Part shown: in pieces, positions 47,798 through 56,154 of the stretch
How positions within the stretch are numbered: position 1 is the stretch's first letter
How the letters are laid out: every line of letters starts with the position of its first letter
Source: Methylobacter sp.
GTDB lineage: Bacteria > Pseudomonadota > Gammaproteobacteria > Methylococcales > Methylomonadaceae
DNA: 64,000 nt
Direction of reading: 5' to 3'
Assembly: GCF_030680395.1 (NCBI RefSeq)
Contig: NZ_JAUXVR010000006.1
Location: 223,927-287,926 of the forward strand
Notes under the pieces: model-generated
Databases searched by the model: none
The model's input: only the letters and a program-made list of their open reading frames with translations
Told to the model about the DNA's origin: nothing
Made by a program: the position numbers and the translations under genes

Positions 47798-48934
47798 TCA
47801 TAGCAACTGCTTAAACGGCAGATAAGAAGCTGCATCCTGTTTATAAATCTGCATGGCTTGTTGCTCTCTGGCTAAAAAATGTTCGATCGCTTTTGCAAAC
47901 CGGGCATCCTTGATCCAGTGCGCGGAATACGTGGTGATCGGCTCAAACCCGCGCGAAATCTTGTGCTCGCCTTGAGCGCCTGAATCAAACCGCTTTAAGC
48001 CATGTTCAATGCAATAGTCCAGTCCCTGATAATAACAGACTTCAAAATGCAGGCTATTGTATTCTTCGTAGCAGCCCCAATAGCGGCCATACAAGGTATC
48101 TGCGCCAACAAAACTTAATGCTGCGGCAATAGCGTTATCGTCTTTAACCGCCAGAACCAGCAACAATTGCTCACCCATGGTTGCCGCTATTTGTTGAAAG
48201 AACGCCCGATTCAAATAAGGCTGCGACCCTCTTTTTAAATAGGTCATCGTGTAAAACTGAAAGAACGCCTGCCATTGCGATTCACTGACATCCGGCCCGG
48301 CAATACGCAACAAACTGACTCCCTGTTCGCTGACCCGGCGTCGTTCGCGCTTGAGCATTTTGCGTTTAGCGGCATTCAGAGTTTGCAGGAAATCGTTGAA
48401 ATCGGAATAACCCCGGTTAAACCAGTGGAACTGCACGCCCTCGCGAATACTCAAACCCAATGACCGTAACAGTTCTACCTGTTGCTCGACAGGAAACAAA
48501 CAATGCCAGGAAGAAATGCCAAGCTTGTCTGAAAGCTGTTTTATAAAAGTCAGTAATAATTGCGTAACCTCAACCGGGTTGATCGCCGCTTGAATGACAA
48601 TACGCGCGCCCTGGCAAGGCGTAAGCGGGATGGCGGTCAGCCATTTGGGATAATAATCGATACCCTGCTGCTGGTAAGCCTGCGCCCACTGATGGTCAAA
48701 CACATATTCGCCCCAGGAATGACGTTTAAGATACAACGGCATAAAAGCAACCAGTTCATCTGCCTCCATAACCAGCAAATGCGCAGGCTCCCACCCCGTT
48801 TGCCCGGAGACCGAACCGCTTTGCTCCAGCGCCAATAAAAACTCATGCCGCAAAAACGGATAGGCGTCACCGGCAAGCCGATTCCAGACCGTACAGTCAA
48901 CTTGCGCCATACTATGGATTTGTTTTACTTCCAT
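47798..48934 (-). CDS. GNAT/FemAB-like acyltransferase (DUF482 type)
   Basis: A 378-residue protein of the COG3146/DUF482 family, built like FemAB: two GNAT-like halves. Typical segments are PFLRHEFLLALEQSGSV near the N-terminus, YPKWLTAIPLTPCQGARI, AKRKMLKRERRRV and the C-terminal RFDSGAQGEHKISRGFEP. The family is assumed to transfer an acyl or aminoacyl group; the substrate is unknown. It is divergent from the DUF938 methyltransferase gene with 52 bp between them. Confidence 0.83.
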   Translation of the reverse strand: MEVKQIHSMAQVDCTVWNRLAGDAYPFLRHEFLLALEQSGSVSGQTGWEPAHLLVMEADELVAFMPLYLKRHSWGEYVFDHQWAQAYQQQGIDYYPKWLTAIPLTPCQGARIVIQAAINPVEVTQLLLTFIKQLSDKLGISSWHCLFPVEQQVELLRSLGLSIREGVQFHWFNRGYSDFNDFLQTLNAAKRKMLKRERRRVSEQGVSLLRIAGPDVSESQWQAFFQFYTMTYLKRGSQPYLNRAFFQQIAATMGEQLLLVLAVKDDNAIAAALSFVGADTLYGRYWGCYEEYNSLHFEVCYYQGLDYCIEHGLKRFDSGAQGEHKISRGFEPITTYSAHWIKDARFAKAIEHFLAREQQAMQIYKQDAASYLPFKQLL

Positions 48935-48986
48935 TTTTAAAAACAGTACAGTTAAAACAGCAGAATAACATCAATCCCTCAAACTC

Positions 48987-49583
48987 ATGCCTCATAAACC
49001 TTTTTCCCAGGCCTGTGAAAATAATAAAGATCCCATTTTGCAGATCATTAGAACAGTTTTTTGCGAGCCGACAACCGTTTGGGAAATCGGCAGCGGCACG
49101 GGTCAACATGCCTGTCATTTTGCCAGACATCTCCCGCATCTTGAATGGCAGCCTACCGATAGAAGTGAAAATATCCACGGTATCCGTTTATGGCGGGAAC
49201 AAGAAAAATTAGCCAATTTGAAATCGCCATTAACGCTGGACGTTACCGATGCGGTGTGGCCATGCAACTCTATTGATGCATTATTTACTTCCAATACGCT
49301 GCACATCATGAGCCGGGATAACGTACACATATTCTTCGATCGCCTGACCGAATACCTGAACCCCAAGGCGTTTATTTGCATTTACGGCCCGTTCAACTAT
49401 AACGGCGCTTATACCAGTGACAGCAATGCCTATTTCGATCAATGGCTTAAAAGCCAAAATGCGTCCAGTGGCATTAAAAACATTGAAGACATATTACTTT
49501 TATCGACATCCAGGGGCTTTAGCTTATTAGACGACATTGCCATGCCTGCCAACAATCGTTTGCTTGTACTGCAAAACAGCTGA
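48987..49583 (+). CDS. DUF938 SAM-dependent methyltransferase
   Basis: A 198-residue Rossmann-fold methyltransferase of the DUF938 family. The N-terminal SQACENNKDPILQII is the family hallmark; motif I is VWEIGSGTGQHACHFA and the post-motif acidic region is LEWQPTDRSENI. The LFTSNTLHIMS segment corresponds to motif IV. Substrate unknown. A small membrane protein gene follows on the same strand. Confidence 0.88.
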   Translation: MPHKPFSQACENNKDPILQIIRTVFCEPTTVWEIGSGTGQHACHFARHLPHLEWQPTDRSENIHGIRLWREQEKLANLKSPLTLDVTDAVWPCNSIDALFTSNTLHIMSRDNVHIFFDRLTEYLNPKAFICIYGPFNYNGAYTSDSNAYFDQWLKSQNASSGIKNIEDILLLSTSRGFSLLDDIAMPANNRLLVLQNS

Positions 49584-49641
49584 AAACGCAGCAATTACAG
49601 GCAGCCCGATCCTTTACTTTTTTCAACAAACATTCTCAACT

Positions 49642-50145
49642 ATGTTCATTTATTCGTTGCCCCTATTTTTTACCCATATTGGCTTAGCCAGTCCGCTGGA
49701 TTTGCTAATTATTTTTATGGCCCTGTTTATTGCTCTGTTTATAAGCTCGCTGCTTTTCGGGGAAAATTCGCGGAAACAATCCTCGGACCCTTATCTGCTT
49801 GCTGCATGGAATGGCAGCGCGCCCCTAAAGTGGGCGTTCTGGCCTTTTTTTCTAATCCTGAACGCTTGTTTGTATACCGCAGATACGCTGGTAAAGGCCG
49901 GAATATTTACTGTATCCGGTTGGGATGACGTGCACTTGATGCTATTGCTGCCGATTGTCTGGTGGACAACGGCTGTTTGGCGATGTTCGCCAAACACCGA
50001 TCTAAGCGTTTGGGCGGCATGCGCTCGATTGCTGACGGTCGGCGTGTTCTTCGAATACAGCTTGAAGCTATTGATACGCATAGATTATCCAAGAATATTC
50101 TTTGGATGTGATGAATTGTTGCTGGACTATGGCAGCTGCTTTTAA
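49642..50145 (+). CDS. hypothetical inner-membrane protein
   Basis: A 167-residue protein from ATG 49642, with about four hydrophobic helices (residues roughly 3-20, 22-40, 65-90 and 105-135) and few charged residues. A longer frame from 49537 would overlap the methyltransferase gene and is not favoured. No family was recognised. It converges on the small membrane protein at 50176 with 30 bp between stops. Confidence 0.6.
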   Translation: MFIYSLPLFFTHIGLASPLDLLIIFMALFIALFISSLLFGENSRKQSSDPYLLAAWNGSAPLKWAFWPFFLILNACLYTADTLVKAGIFTVSGWDDVHLMLLLPIVWWTTAVWRCSPNTDLSVWAACARLLTVGVFFEYSLKLLIRIDYPRIFFGCDELLLDYGSCF

Positions 50146-50175
50146 AAGAAACGACCCGATCCACGAATGGAACTT

Positions 50176-50481
50176 TTAATTCGAGCCAGGCCCTTTTAAT
50201 TCTGCTGAGGATTGCGCCTGACCGAGCGCCTTCAGCAGTTGCGACAAATCGTCAGAGGTTTTTGCTGCTTGCGGTTGCGGCCCCTCTATTTTTTCCTGGG
50301 TCCAGTCCACCATTTCTCCGGATCCCCATGACAGCAGGTAGGCAAGCGAAAATACCAATAAGCCGCGCGTCATACCCTTAGGTATACCCTGCACCTCAAG
50401 ATAACGGTGGAGATACCTGGCTGCAATGAAGAACACAAGGGTAGATATAACCAGATTCCATGCTGAAGGTAATGTAAGCAT
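50176..50481 (-). CDS. small hypothetical membrane protein
   Basis: A 101-residue protein with two hydrophobic helices (residues about 7-25 and 38-55) and a polar Gln/Ala/Ser-rich tail from residue 70. The helices are joined by a basic turn (HRYLEVQGIPKGMTRG). No family was recognised. Its start lies 46 bp from the MITE-like palindrome at 50528. Confidence 0.6.
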   Translation of the reverse strand: MLTLPSAWNLVISTLVFFIAARYLHRYLEVQGIPKGMTRGLLVFSLAYLLSWGSGEMVDWTQEKIEGPQPQAAKTSDDLSQLLKALGQAQSSAELKGPGSN

Positions 50482-50527
50482 TATGGGCGGTTCTCTTGGG
50501 TTGGAATGTTATGTCGCATTATTTTTT

Positions 50528-50744
50528 CCTGATTAGCAAAATGCTTCAGCCAATCAACCGTAGAGACGCGATTTATCGCGTCTATCGATTTATCGCGTCT
50601 CTAATCGTTGCGCCTTTTCTCGATTTTGGATCGAACCGGAGAGCAGACGCGATAAATCGCGTCTCTACAGGTCGCATTTTTTTGGAACTAACTGTTTGGT
50701 ATATCGAATATTTTATTTCTGGCTGAAGCAGCTTGCTAATCAGG
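50528..50744. mobile_element. 217-bp MITE-like nested palindrome
   Basis: Outer arms of 25 bp (50528-50552 and 50720-50744; right arm TGGCTGAAGCA...) match in 23 of 25 positions as an inverted repeat. Inside, 50560-50583 and 50645-50668 are perfect 24-bp inverted repeats built on AGACGCGATAAATCGCGTCT, itself nearly palindromic; a further partial copy (50585-50602) lies between them. There is no coding capacity. Nested terminal repeats without a transposase suggest a non-autonomous element, or an inner repeat inserted into an older palindrome. Confidence 0.75.
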
Positions 50745-50773
50745 TTAATTTTCATACGCTTGCGTGGCCGCAA

Positions 50774-51631
50774 TCAAATATTTTGTAATTGATTAAGCTC
50801 GGCTTCAAGTTTTAAGAACTGATCTTTCCAGTGTTCAGCGGCCTTAACGGCTTCATTCTTTTCATCCGTCAAAGCATTGATACGCTGGTTTAAAGCCCTG
50901 TTCAGTTCGGTTAGTTTCTTAACTTCTTCAATCGAAGCCAAAACTCTATCATCGGACTCAAACACTTTCAACATGACATCGTTATCAGCTTCCAACGCTT
51001 TTATCGCACCTTGCTGTTCGTCAATAATTCCGCTCAACTGCTCTTCGTGGCTTTCCTGATGTTCCTGTTCGACAGCCTGAACCGGTTCAGGCTTTGGGGC
51101 TACAGGCTTGGGCGGCGTGATCTCTTTAATGGCTTTATTCAGGCTTTTTTTGCCGTCTATCACTTCCTTAACCAGTTCTGCCGGTGCTTCCTTAACCAGT
51201 TTATCCGCTAACTGTTGAGTGCGGTGCCCTACTCCTGATTGTTTAGCCCTGGCGGTAGCGGTGTCTAATTGTGGCGTATCGCGTAACTGGGAGTTGCCCG
51301 CTGCCTGAGCATTTACCCAACTTTGAGAAGCCGATACGATAGCCGCAGACTGACCTTGCGTTAAGTGTCTGCGATGTAAATTCGACGACAGGATAAACTG
51401 TGTAGGGTTAGAGCCTTCGTACTCAATCATTACCGGGGCAATACCCAGTTCGCACAGCGCACGATAGCGATTGCCGCCATCCAGAATCATACCGTCAAGT
51501 GTATAAATAGGATGCGTTTGTCCGTTATCCTGAAGATTATCTTTAAGCGAGTTAAACTCGGCATCCGACATCCGGGGGAAGTAAGTGCAAAGCGGATGCA
51601 GCTCCATGGTTTGGTTATTTTTCTCAGTCAT
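50774..51631 (-). CDS. ParB/Srx-fold nuclease-like domain protein
   Basis: A 285-residue protein. Residues about 10-95 form a ParB N-terminal domain: PRMSDAEFNSLKDNLQDNGQ, HPIYTLDGMILDGGNRYRALCELG and NLHRRHLTQGQSAAIV, the pattern of ParB boxes 1 and 2. A helix-turn-helix-like stretch follows (GVGHRTQQLADKLVKEAP), then a Pro-rich linker and a long C-terminal coiled coil (residues about 195-283). There is no ParA partner and it is not the chromosomal partition gene, so plasmid- or phage-derived ancestry is plausible. The MITE-like element lies right after its stop. Confidence 0.8.
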   Translation of the reverse strand: MTEKNNQTMELHPLCTYFPRMSDAEFNSLKDNLQDNGQTHPIYTLDGMILDGGNRYRALCELGIAPVMIEYEGSNPTQFILSSNLHRRHLTQGQSAAIVSASQSWVNAQAAGNSQLRDTPQLDTATARAKQSGVGHRTQQLADKLVKEAPAELVKEVIDGKKSLNKAIKEITPPKPVAPKPEPVQAVEQEHQESHEEQLSGIIDEQQGAIKALEADNDVMLKVFESDDRVLASIEEVKKLTELNRALNQRINALTDEKNEAVKAAEHWKDQFLKLEAELNQLQNI

Positions 51632-51720
51632 TGATCAGCCTTTAATTTAGGCCGGCCATTATACCATGGCTACACTCAATAATTTTTTAGCGGAAAGGCT
51701 GCACTTTAATCCGGTCCGGT

Positions 51721-52263
51721 TTAAAGCTTTCGATTCGCCGACAGGACTTTTTCCAATATCTCCAGGCGCAAATCTGTAACTTTAGGCATCCATAGCTCAG
51801 GATTCACCGGAAACGCCTTGCTTACCCCGGTGCGCCGGTAACCGCGTCGTTCATAAAATGCGATCAATTCGCTCCTGCATGAGATGACGCTCATGGCCGA
51901 TTTGCTGACTGCCCAGGTTTGCTGTGCGGTCAGCTCCGCTGCAAGCAGCAACTGCTTGCCTATACCTTTCCCCTGTAATGACGGACTCACCGCCAGCATG
52001 CCGAAGCAAACCAGCTCTCCTTGTTTTTGCAAATGCACCGATCCGATCAGCTCCGCTTCAGCCTTGCACAGCAGAAACATCGAATCGTCACTTGAAATCA
52101 AGCTTAGGATTTCTTTTGTCTCGGTTCTGCGCCCGGCCAGTAAATCGGCTTCCGTGGTCCAACCTTGTTGACTGGATTCGCCGCGATAAGCCGAGTTAAC
52201 CAGAGCGGCAATCCGCCCGGCATCCTGTTTTTCGGCCTTGGAAATCGACTGCGCCCTAATCAA
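51721..52263 (-). CDS. GNAT-family N-acetyltransferase
   Basis: A 180-residue acetyltransferase from TTG 52263. The coenzyme-A motif is LAVSPSLQGKGIGKQLLLAAE, preceded by the strand LVCFGMLAV, and AFYERRGYRRTG is the C-terminal motif B. The TTG overlaps the aldo/keto reductase stop as TTGA, and GTGGAG lies 8 nt upstream; an ATG at 52287 would add eight residues inside the upstream gene. Substrate unknown. Confidence 0.83.
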   Translation of the reverse strand: MIRAQSISKAEKQDAGRIAALVNSAYRGESSQQGWTTEADLLAGRRTETKEILSLISSDDSMFLLCKAEAELIGSVHLQKQGELVCFGMLAVSPSLQGKGIGKQLLLAAELTAQQTWAVSKSAMSVISCRSELIAFYERRGYRRTGVSKAFPVNPELWMPKVTDLRLEILEKVLSANRKL

Positions 52264-53111
52264 AGCAGCATCTCCACAGCGTCGCACTCGGCGGCGGTCA
52301 GCTCAAACTCGAAGATCGCCAAGTCTTCGCGCATGTGGCTTTCCGATGTGGTGCCGGTTAACGGAATAATGTCGATTTGGCTCAAATAGCGGAAAAATAT
52401 TTGAGCGGCGTGGCGCCGGTATTTTACTGCCAGCGCTTGCAGCGTCGGGTGCGCCAAGATAGTGGGATTGGCGGTCAACGTCCAAAAGCTTTGATAAATT
52501 ATCCGATGTTCCCGGCAAAAATCGCGAATGGCTCGGTCGTATCCTGTTTCGGCATAAAACCGGTTCTGAATAACCGCCGGTTTGACCGTGGCATCCCGAT
52601 ACAAAAGCTCAAACAGTTGCGGATCGTAGCAATTGCTGATCCCCAGCTGCTTGACGCGACCGCTGTGAAAAATTTGCTCCATCGCCTGCCACGCTTCCAG
52701 TGTGCGCTGATGGCTTGCCAGCGGCGAATGCAGCAGCAGACAATCCAGGTAAGTGGTTTGCAGATTGTTCAGCGAAGTCCGGAATGATTGCGCGACCTGT
52801 TCGCTGAGGTCGGCGTTGGGATCATAAGGTACCTGCATCGGATCCTGTCCGCTCAAAGGCGTGAACTTGCTTTGCAGATAAAGCTCGGCACGGTCTATCC
52901 CGCGATGCAGACAGGCGGCCACGCCGTCGCCGACACCCGCTTCGTTGTAATGCTTGGGCTGACAGGCCGTATCGATGCCGCGAAAACCCAGCCCGATGGC
53001 CTGCTCAACCAATGCTGCCGTGCGGTCTTTCTTCCAGGCCGTGCCGTAAATAATCCGGGGTATCCGTACCCCGCAAGTGGAAGTCAAAAAGTTTTTAGGA
53101 TTCATAAGCAC
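52260..53111 (-). CDS. aldo/keto reductase
   Basis: A 283-residue TIM-barrel NADPH oxidoreductase. Asp and the catalytic region appear at GFRGIDTACQPKHYNEAGVG, where the usual Tyr is replaced in the form PKHYNE. The LDCLLLHSPLA strand carries the active-site His and ISNCYDPQLF contacts the cofactor. The C-terminal IDIIPLTGTTSESHMREDL is the NADPH-binding loop. It is translationally coupled to the GNAT gene. Substrate unknown. Confidence 0.9.
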   Translation of the reverse strand: MLMNPKNFLTSTCGVRIPRIIYGTAWKKDRTAALVEQAIGLGFRGIDTACQPKHYNEAGVGDGVAACLHRGIDRAELYLQSKFTPLSGQDPMQVPYDPNADLSEQVAQSFRTSLNNLQTTYLDCLLLHSPLASHQRTLEAWQAMEQIFHSGRVKQLGISNCYDPQLFELLYRDATVKPAVIQNRFYAETGYDRAIRDFCREHRIIYQSFWTLTANPTILAHPTLQALAVKYRRHAAQIFFRYLSQIDIIPLTGTTSESHMREDLAIFEFELTAAECDAVEMLL

Positions 53112-53262
53112 TCCAGGAAAAATATTGGACTTCGATTATCCTCGCACATTAACTGCTTTCGGGCTACCGGCTATCAAGCCGCACAGCGATTTTCCGGCTT
53201 TTCTGCGGCCGGCATTCAATCCCCATCAGGGTACAAAAGCGTTTCGCATGTTGCAGCTCGCT

Positions 53263-56082
53263 TTAAAACTCTTCCCAATCGCCGCTTTCAATAAGTTGAG
53301 GCTTTGGTTTCGGTTTGATTATCTTTGAATTTTTATGGGCTGTTCCTTTATTCGTTGCCTTCATTTCTTGCAGATAAAAGTTAGCGTTGTTTGAATTATC
53401 ATCCACTTTAAAGCTCCCTACTGTGGTTACCAGATTTTGCGCTTGCTCTTCCAGCGATTCCGCTGCGGCAGCAGCCTGCTCTACCAATGCTGCGTTTTGC
53501 TGGGTCACATCGTCCATTTGAGCGATAGCCTGATTAACCTGTTCGATACCGGCCGTTTGTTCCGCTGAAGCGGCGCTGATTTCAGACATCATGACGGTAA
53601 CGCCACGAATGGAACTGACGATCTCCTCCATGGTTTGACCGGCTTGCGCTACCAATTTGCTGCCACCCGAGACTTTAACGACCGAATCATCAATCAAGTG
53701 TTTGATCTCTCCGGCAGCCGTAGCGGCACGTTGCGCAAGATTGCGCACTTCCACTGCGACCACGGCAAAACCCCGGCCCTGTTCACCGGCGCGTGCCGCT
53801 TCGACCGCGGCGTTCAGGGCAAGAATGTTGGTTTGGAAAGCAATGTCGTCGATCACCGAAATAATGTCGCCAATCTTGCGTGAAGAAGCGTTAATGTCAT
53901 CCATCGTCTGAACCACTTGACCGACCACTTCGACACCTTTGCCGGCTATATCGGACGCGTCAACGGCAAGTTGATTGGCTTTTTTGGCATTTGCGGCATT
54001 ATGCTGCACGGTGGAAGTCAGCTCTTCCATGCTGGCAGCGGTTTGTTCCAGACTGGCGGCCTGCTCTTCGGTGCGATGCGACAAATCATTATTACCCGAG
54101 GCAATTTCTTTGGCTCCGGTATTAATGTTGTTAGTGACCTCTTTGATGCTGTTGACGATTTCTTTCAATTTTTCCACGGTGATATTGGAATCATCCTTGA
54201 GCTGTCCAAAAGTGCCGGAATAATCATTGGTGATTTTTTCCGTCAGGTCGCCTCGGGACAAGGCTTCAAGTACGCGTACCACCTCATTGAGACCGGTTTC
54301 GCTGGTTTCCATAAGCTGATTGAGATTTTCGCCCAGTTGTTTAAAGAAGCCTTCCTTGCCCTGCATTTGGATACGCTTGGTAAAATTTCCCATAACCGCG
54401 CCATACACAATGTCAGCCACCTCTTTTTCCACAGCGACTTCGGCAGTGCGATCCTGCCATTCGGCCACAGCACCCAGTCGTTGACCCAGTTCGTTAATGA
54501 CAGGACTGGCGGTCACTACCATCGAATGGCCGCCAATATCCATGCTGGCGATGTAAGTATGGGTTAAGGTGGAGAGTAATTGCTTTTGATGCGCAGGATT
54601 GACGTGAAAACTATCGATATTGGTACCGATCAGCGTGGCTGCCGAGAAATCCGGCAAGTGTTTACGAATGTCCGTTTCAGCCTTACCGAGAATACCGACT
54701 ACCGATTTGTTGGCGTAAATAATATTGCGGCCGTTGTCTGCAATCATCACGCCGGTACTGACACTATCCAGACCAATTTTGATACGTAAACTCTCATCAG
54801 CAATGCGTTTGCTTTCCGCCATGTCAAAACCGAGTTTAATCTGCATGGATTTGAGGGCTTCCCTCAATTTTCCGATTTCGTCGTGGCGATCAATGTCAAT
54901 GGCATGGTTATAATTGCCTTGGGCTATGTAACCAATCTCGCCAATAATGTTGGCAAGCGGCTGCGCAACAACACGAATCAGGGTAAAGCCCCGCCATAGC
55001 GCAATCATAAAACCCATCGCGATCACGCCGATGACAATATCACGCGTGTATTTATAGCGGGATTGCGCCGATTCAAACTCCTGCTTGGCAACATCGACCT
55101 GGAATTGCATCAGTAGCTTAATATCTTCGTCGGCTGACTTAAAAAGCGGACTAATCTTGTTCATAACAAGCTTGTTGGCGAGTTCGAGATCATGGGTTTT
55201 CAGCGCCGCCAGAGCTGGCTTTAAGCCTTCTTCTGCAAACAGTTTTCTGTCCGCAATGAACTTGTCGGCCAGCTTTTTTTCCTCTGCGGTTAAGTCAGTG
55301 GCCATGTAAGCCGCCCAACTCTTGCTTATTTCCTCAATGTTTTGTTCCACTTCAGCGGTATTGTTGCGAATCACCTCAGGTGTTGGCGTAACCAAGGCGT
55401 TGGCAATTCTCAGTTGGTTGGTTAGCATCAGTTCATTGATAGTGGAAATCCGGCTCATCGGCACTGTGCGATCCTCATACACAGAACGCAGGCCATCATT
55501 AGCCTTGCTCATGCCGTTCAAACCCATGCCGCCAATCATCATCATCAATACGCTCAATATACCGATAACATTGATTAACCGGCTTTTGATCGTGGAATTC
55601 TTGAAGGGATTCAATTTTTCCAATAAGGCCGGCTTTACGACTTTGCCGTCCCGGATTTTCAAGTTGCCCGCCTTGCCTTCGCGGAACAGTTTGTAGACAG
55701 CGCTTGCTGTTTGGATTTGCTCATAACCGGGTTTGCTGCGCACCGACATATAGCCGATCAGATGATTGTTTTCGTAAATGGGCGCGGCATTGGCAACCAC
55801 CCAATAATAATCGCCGTTTTTGCAGCGGTTTTTAACCATTCCTGTCCACGGACGCCCCGCTTTTAGCGATTGCCACATATCCTCGAACGCTTCAGTCGGC
55901 ATGTCCGGATGACGGACTATATTCTGCGGCGCACCGATCAGTTCCTGCTTGGTAAACCCGCTAATCCTGAGAAAATCTTCATTAATGTAGGTAATCATCC
56001 CCTTTAAATCGGTCTTGGAAACAATAGAGTCATGCTCTGCAAGGCGATACTCGGTATCGGTTACCGGCATATTGATTTTCAT
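53263..56082 (-). CDS. Aer-like PAS chemoreceptor, full-length
   Basis: A 939-residue receptor. In order: an Aer-type PAS domain (residues about 10-125; [33 protein letters not shown]), a membrane helix near 168-190, a four-helix-bundle periplasmic domain, a second helix near 345-365, HAMP, a second PAS (near 430-540; [20 protein letters not shown]), a HAMP-like unit (SRGDLTEKI) and the signalling domain with [20 protein letters not shown]. It ends DWEEF, a probable CheR/CheB tether. It is a close relative of the split pair at 35890-38185 but in one chain and with an extra PAS. Confidence 0.93.
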   Translation of the reverse strand: MKINMPVTDTEYRLAEHDSIVSKTDLKGMITYINEDFLRISGFTKQELIGAPQNIVRHPDMPTEAFEDMWQSLKAGRPWTGMVKNRCKNGDYYWVVANAAPIYENNHLIGYMSVRSKPGYEQIQTASAVYKLFREGKAGNLKIRDGKVVKPALLEKLNPFKNSTIKSRLINVIGILSVLMMMIGGMGLNGMSKANDGLRSVYEDRTVPMSRISTINELMLTNQLRIANALVTPTPEVIRNNTAEVEQNIEEISKSWAAYMATDLTAEEKKLADKFIADRKLFAEEGLKPALAALKTHDLELANKLVMNKISPLFKSADEDIKLLMQFQVDVAKQEFESAQSRYKYTRDIVIGVIAMGFMIALWRGFTLIRVVAQPLANIIGEIGYIAQGNYNHAIDIDRHDEIGKLREALKSMQIKLGFDMAESKRIADESLRIKIGLDSVSTGVMIADNGRNIIYANKSVVGILGKAETDIRKHLPDFSAATLIGTNIDSFHVNPAHQKQLLSTLTHTYIASMDIGGHSMVVTASPVINELGQRLGAVAEWQDRTAEVAVEKEVADIVYGAVMGNFTKRIQMQGKEGFFKQLGENLNQLMETSETGLNEVVRVLEALSRGDLTEKITNDYSGTFGQLKDDSNITVEKLKEIVNSIKEVTNNINTGAKEIASGNNDLSHRTEEQAASLEQTAASMEELTSTVQHNAANAKKANQLAVDASDIAGKGVEVVGQVVQTMDDINASSRKIGDIISVIDDIAFQTNILALNAAVEAARAGEQGRGFAVVAVEVRNLAQRAATAAGEIKHLIDDSVVKVSGGSKLVAQAGQTMEEIVSSIRGVTVMMSEISAASAEQTAGIEQVNQAIAQMDDVTQQNAALVEQAAAAAESLEEQAQNLVTTVGSFKVDDNSNNANFYLQEMKATNKGTAHKNSKIIKPKPKPQLIESGDWEEF

Positions 56083-56154
56083 GGCAGATTCCTTTTTTGG
56101 TAAGAATTAGTTTATAAAATTTTCGATCAAACTGATATCAAGAATGAGTGATTT

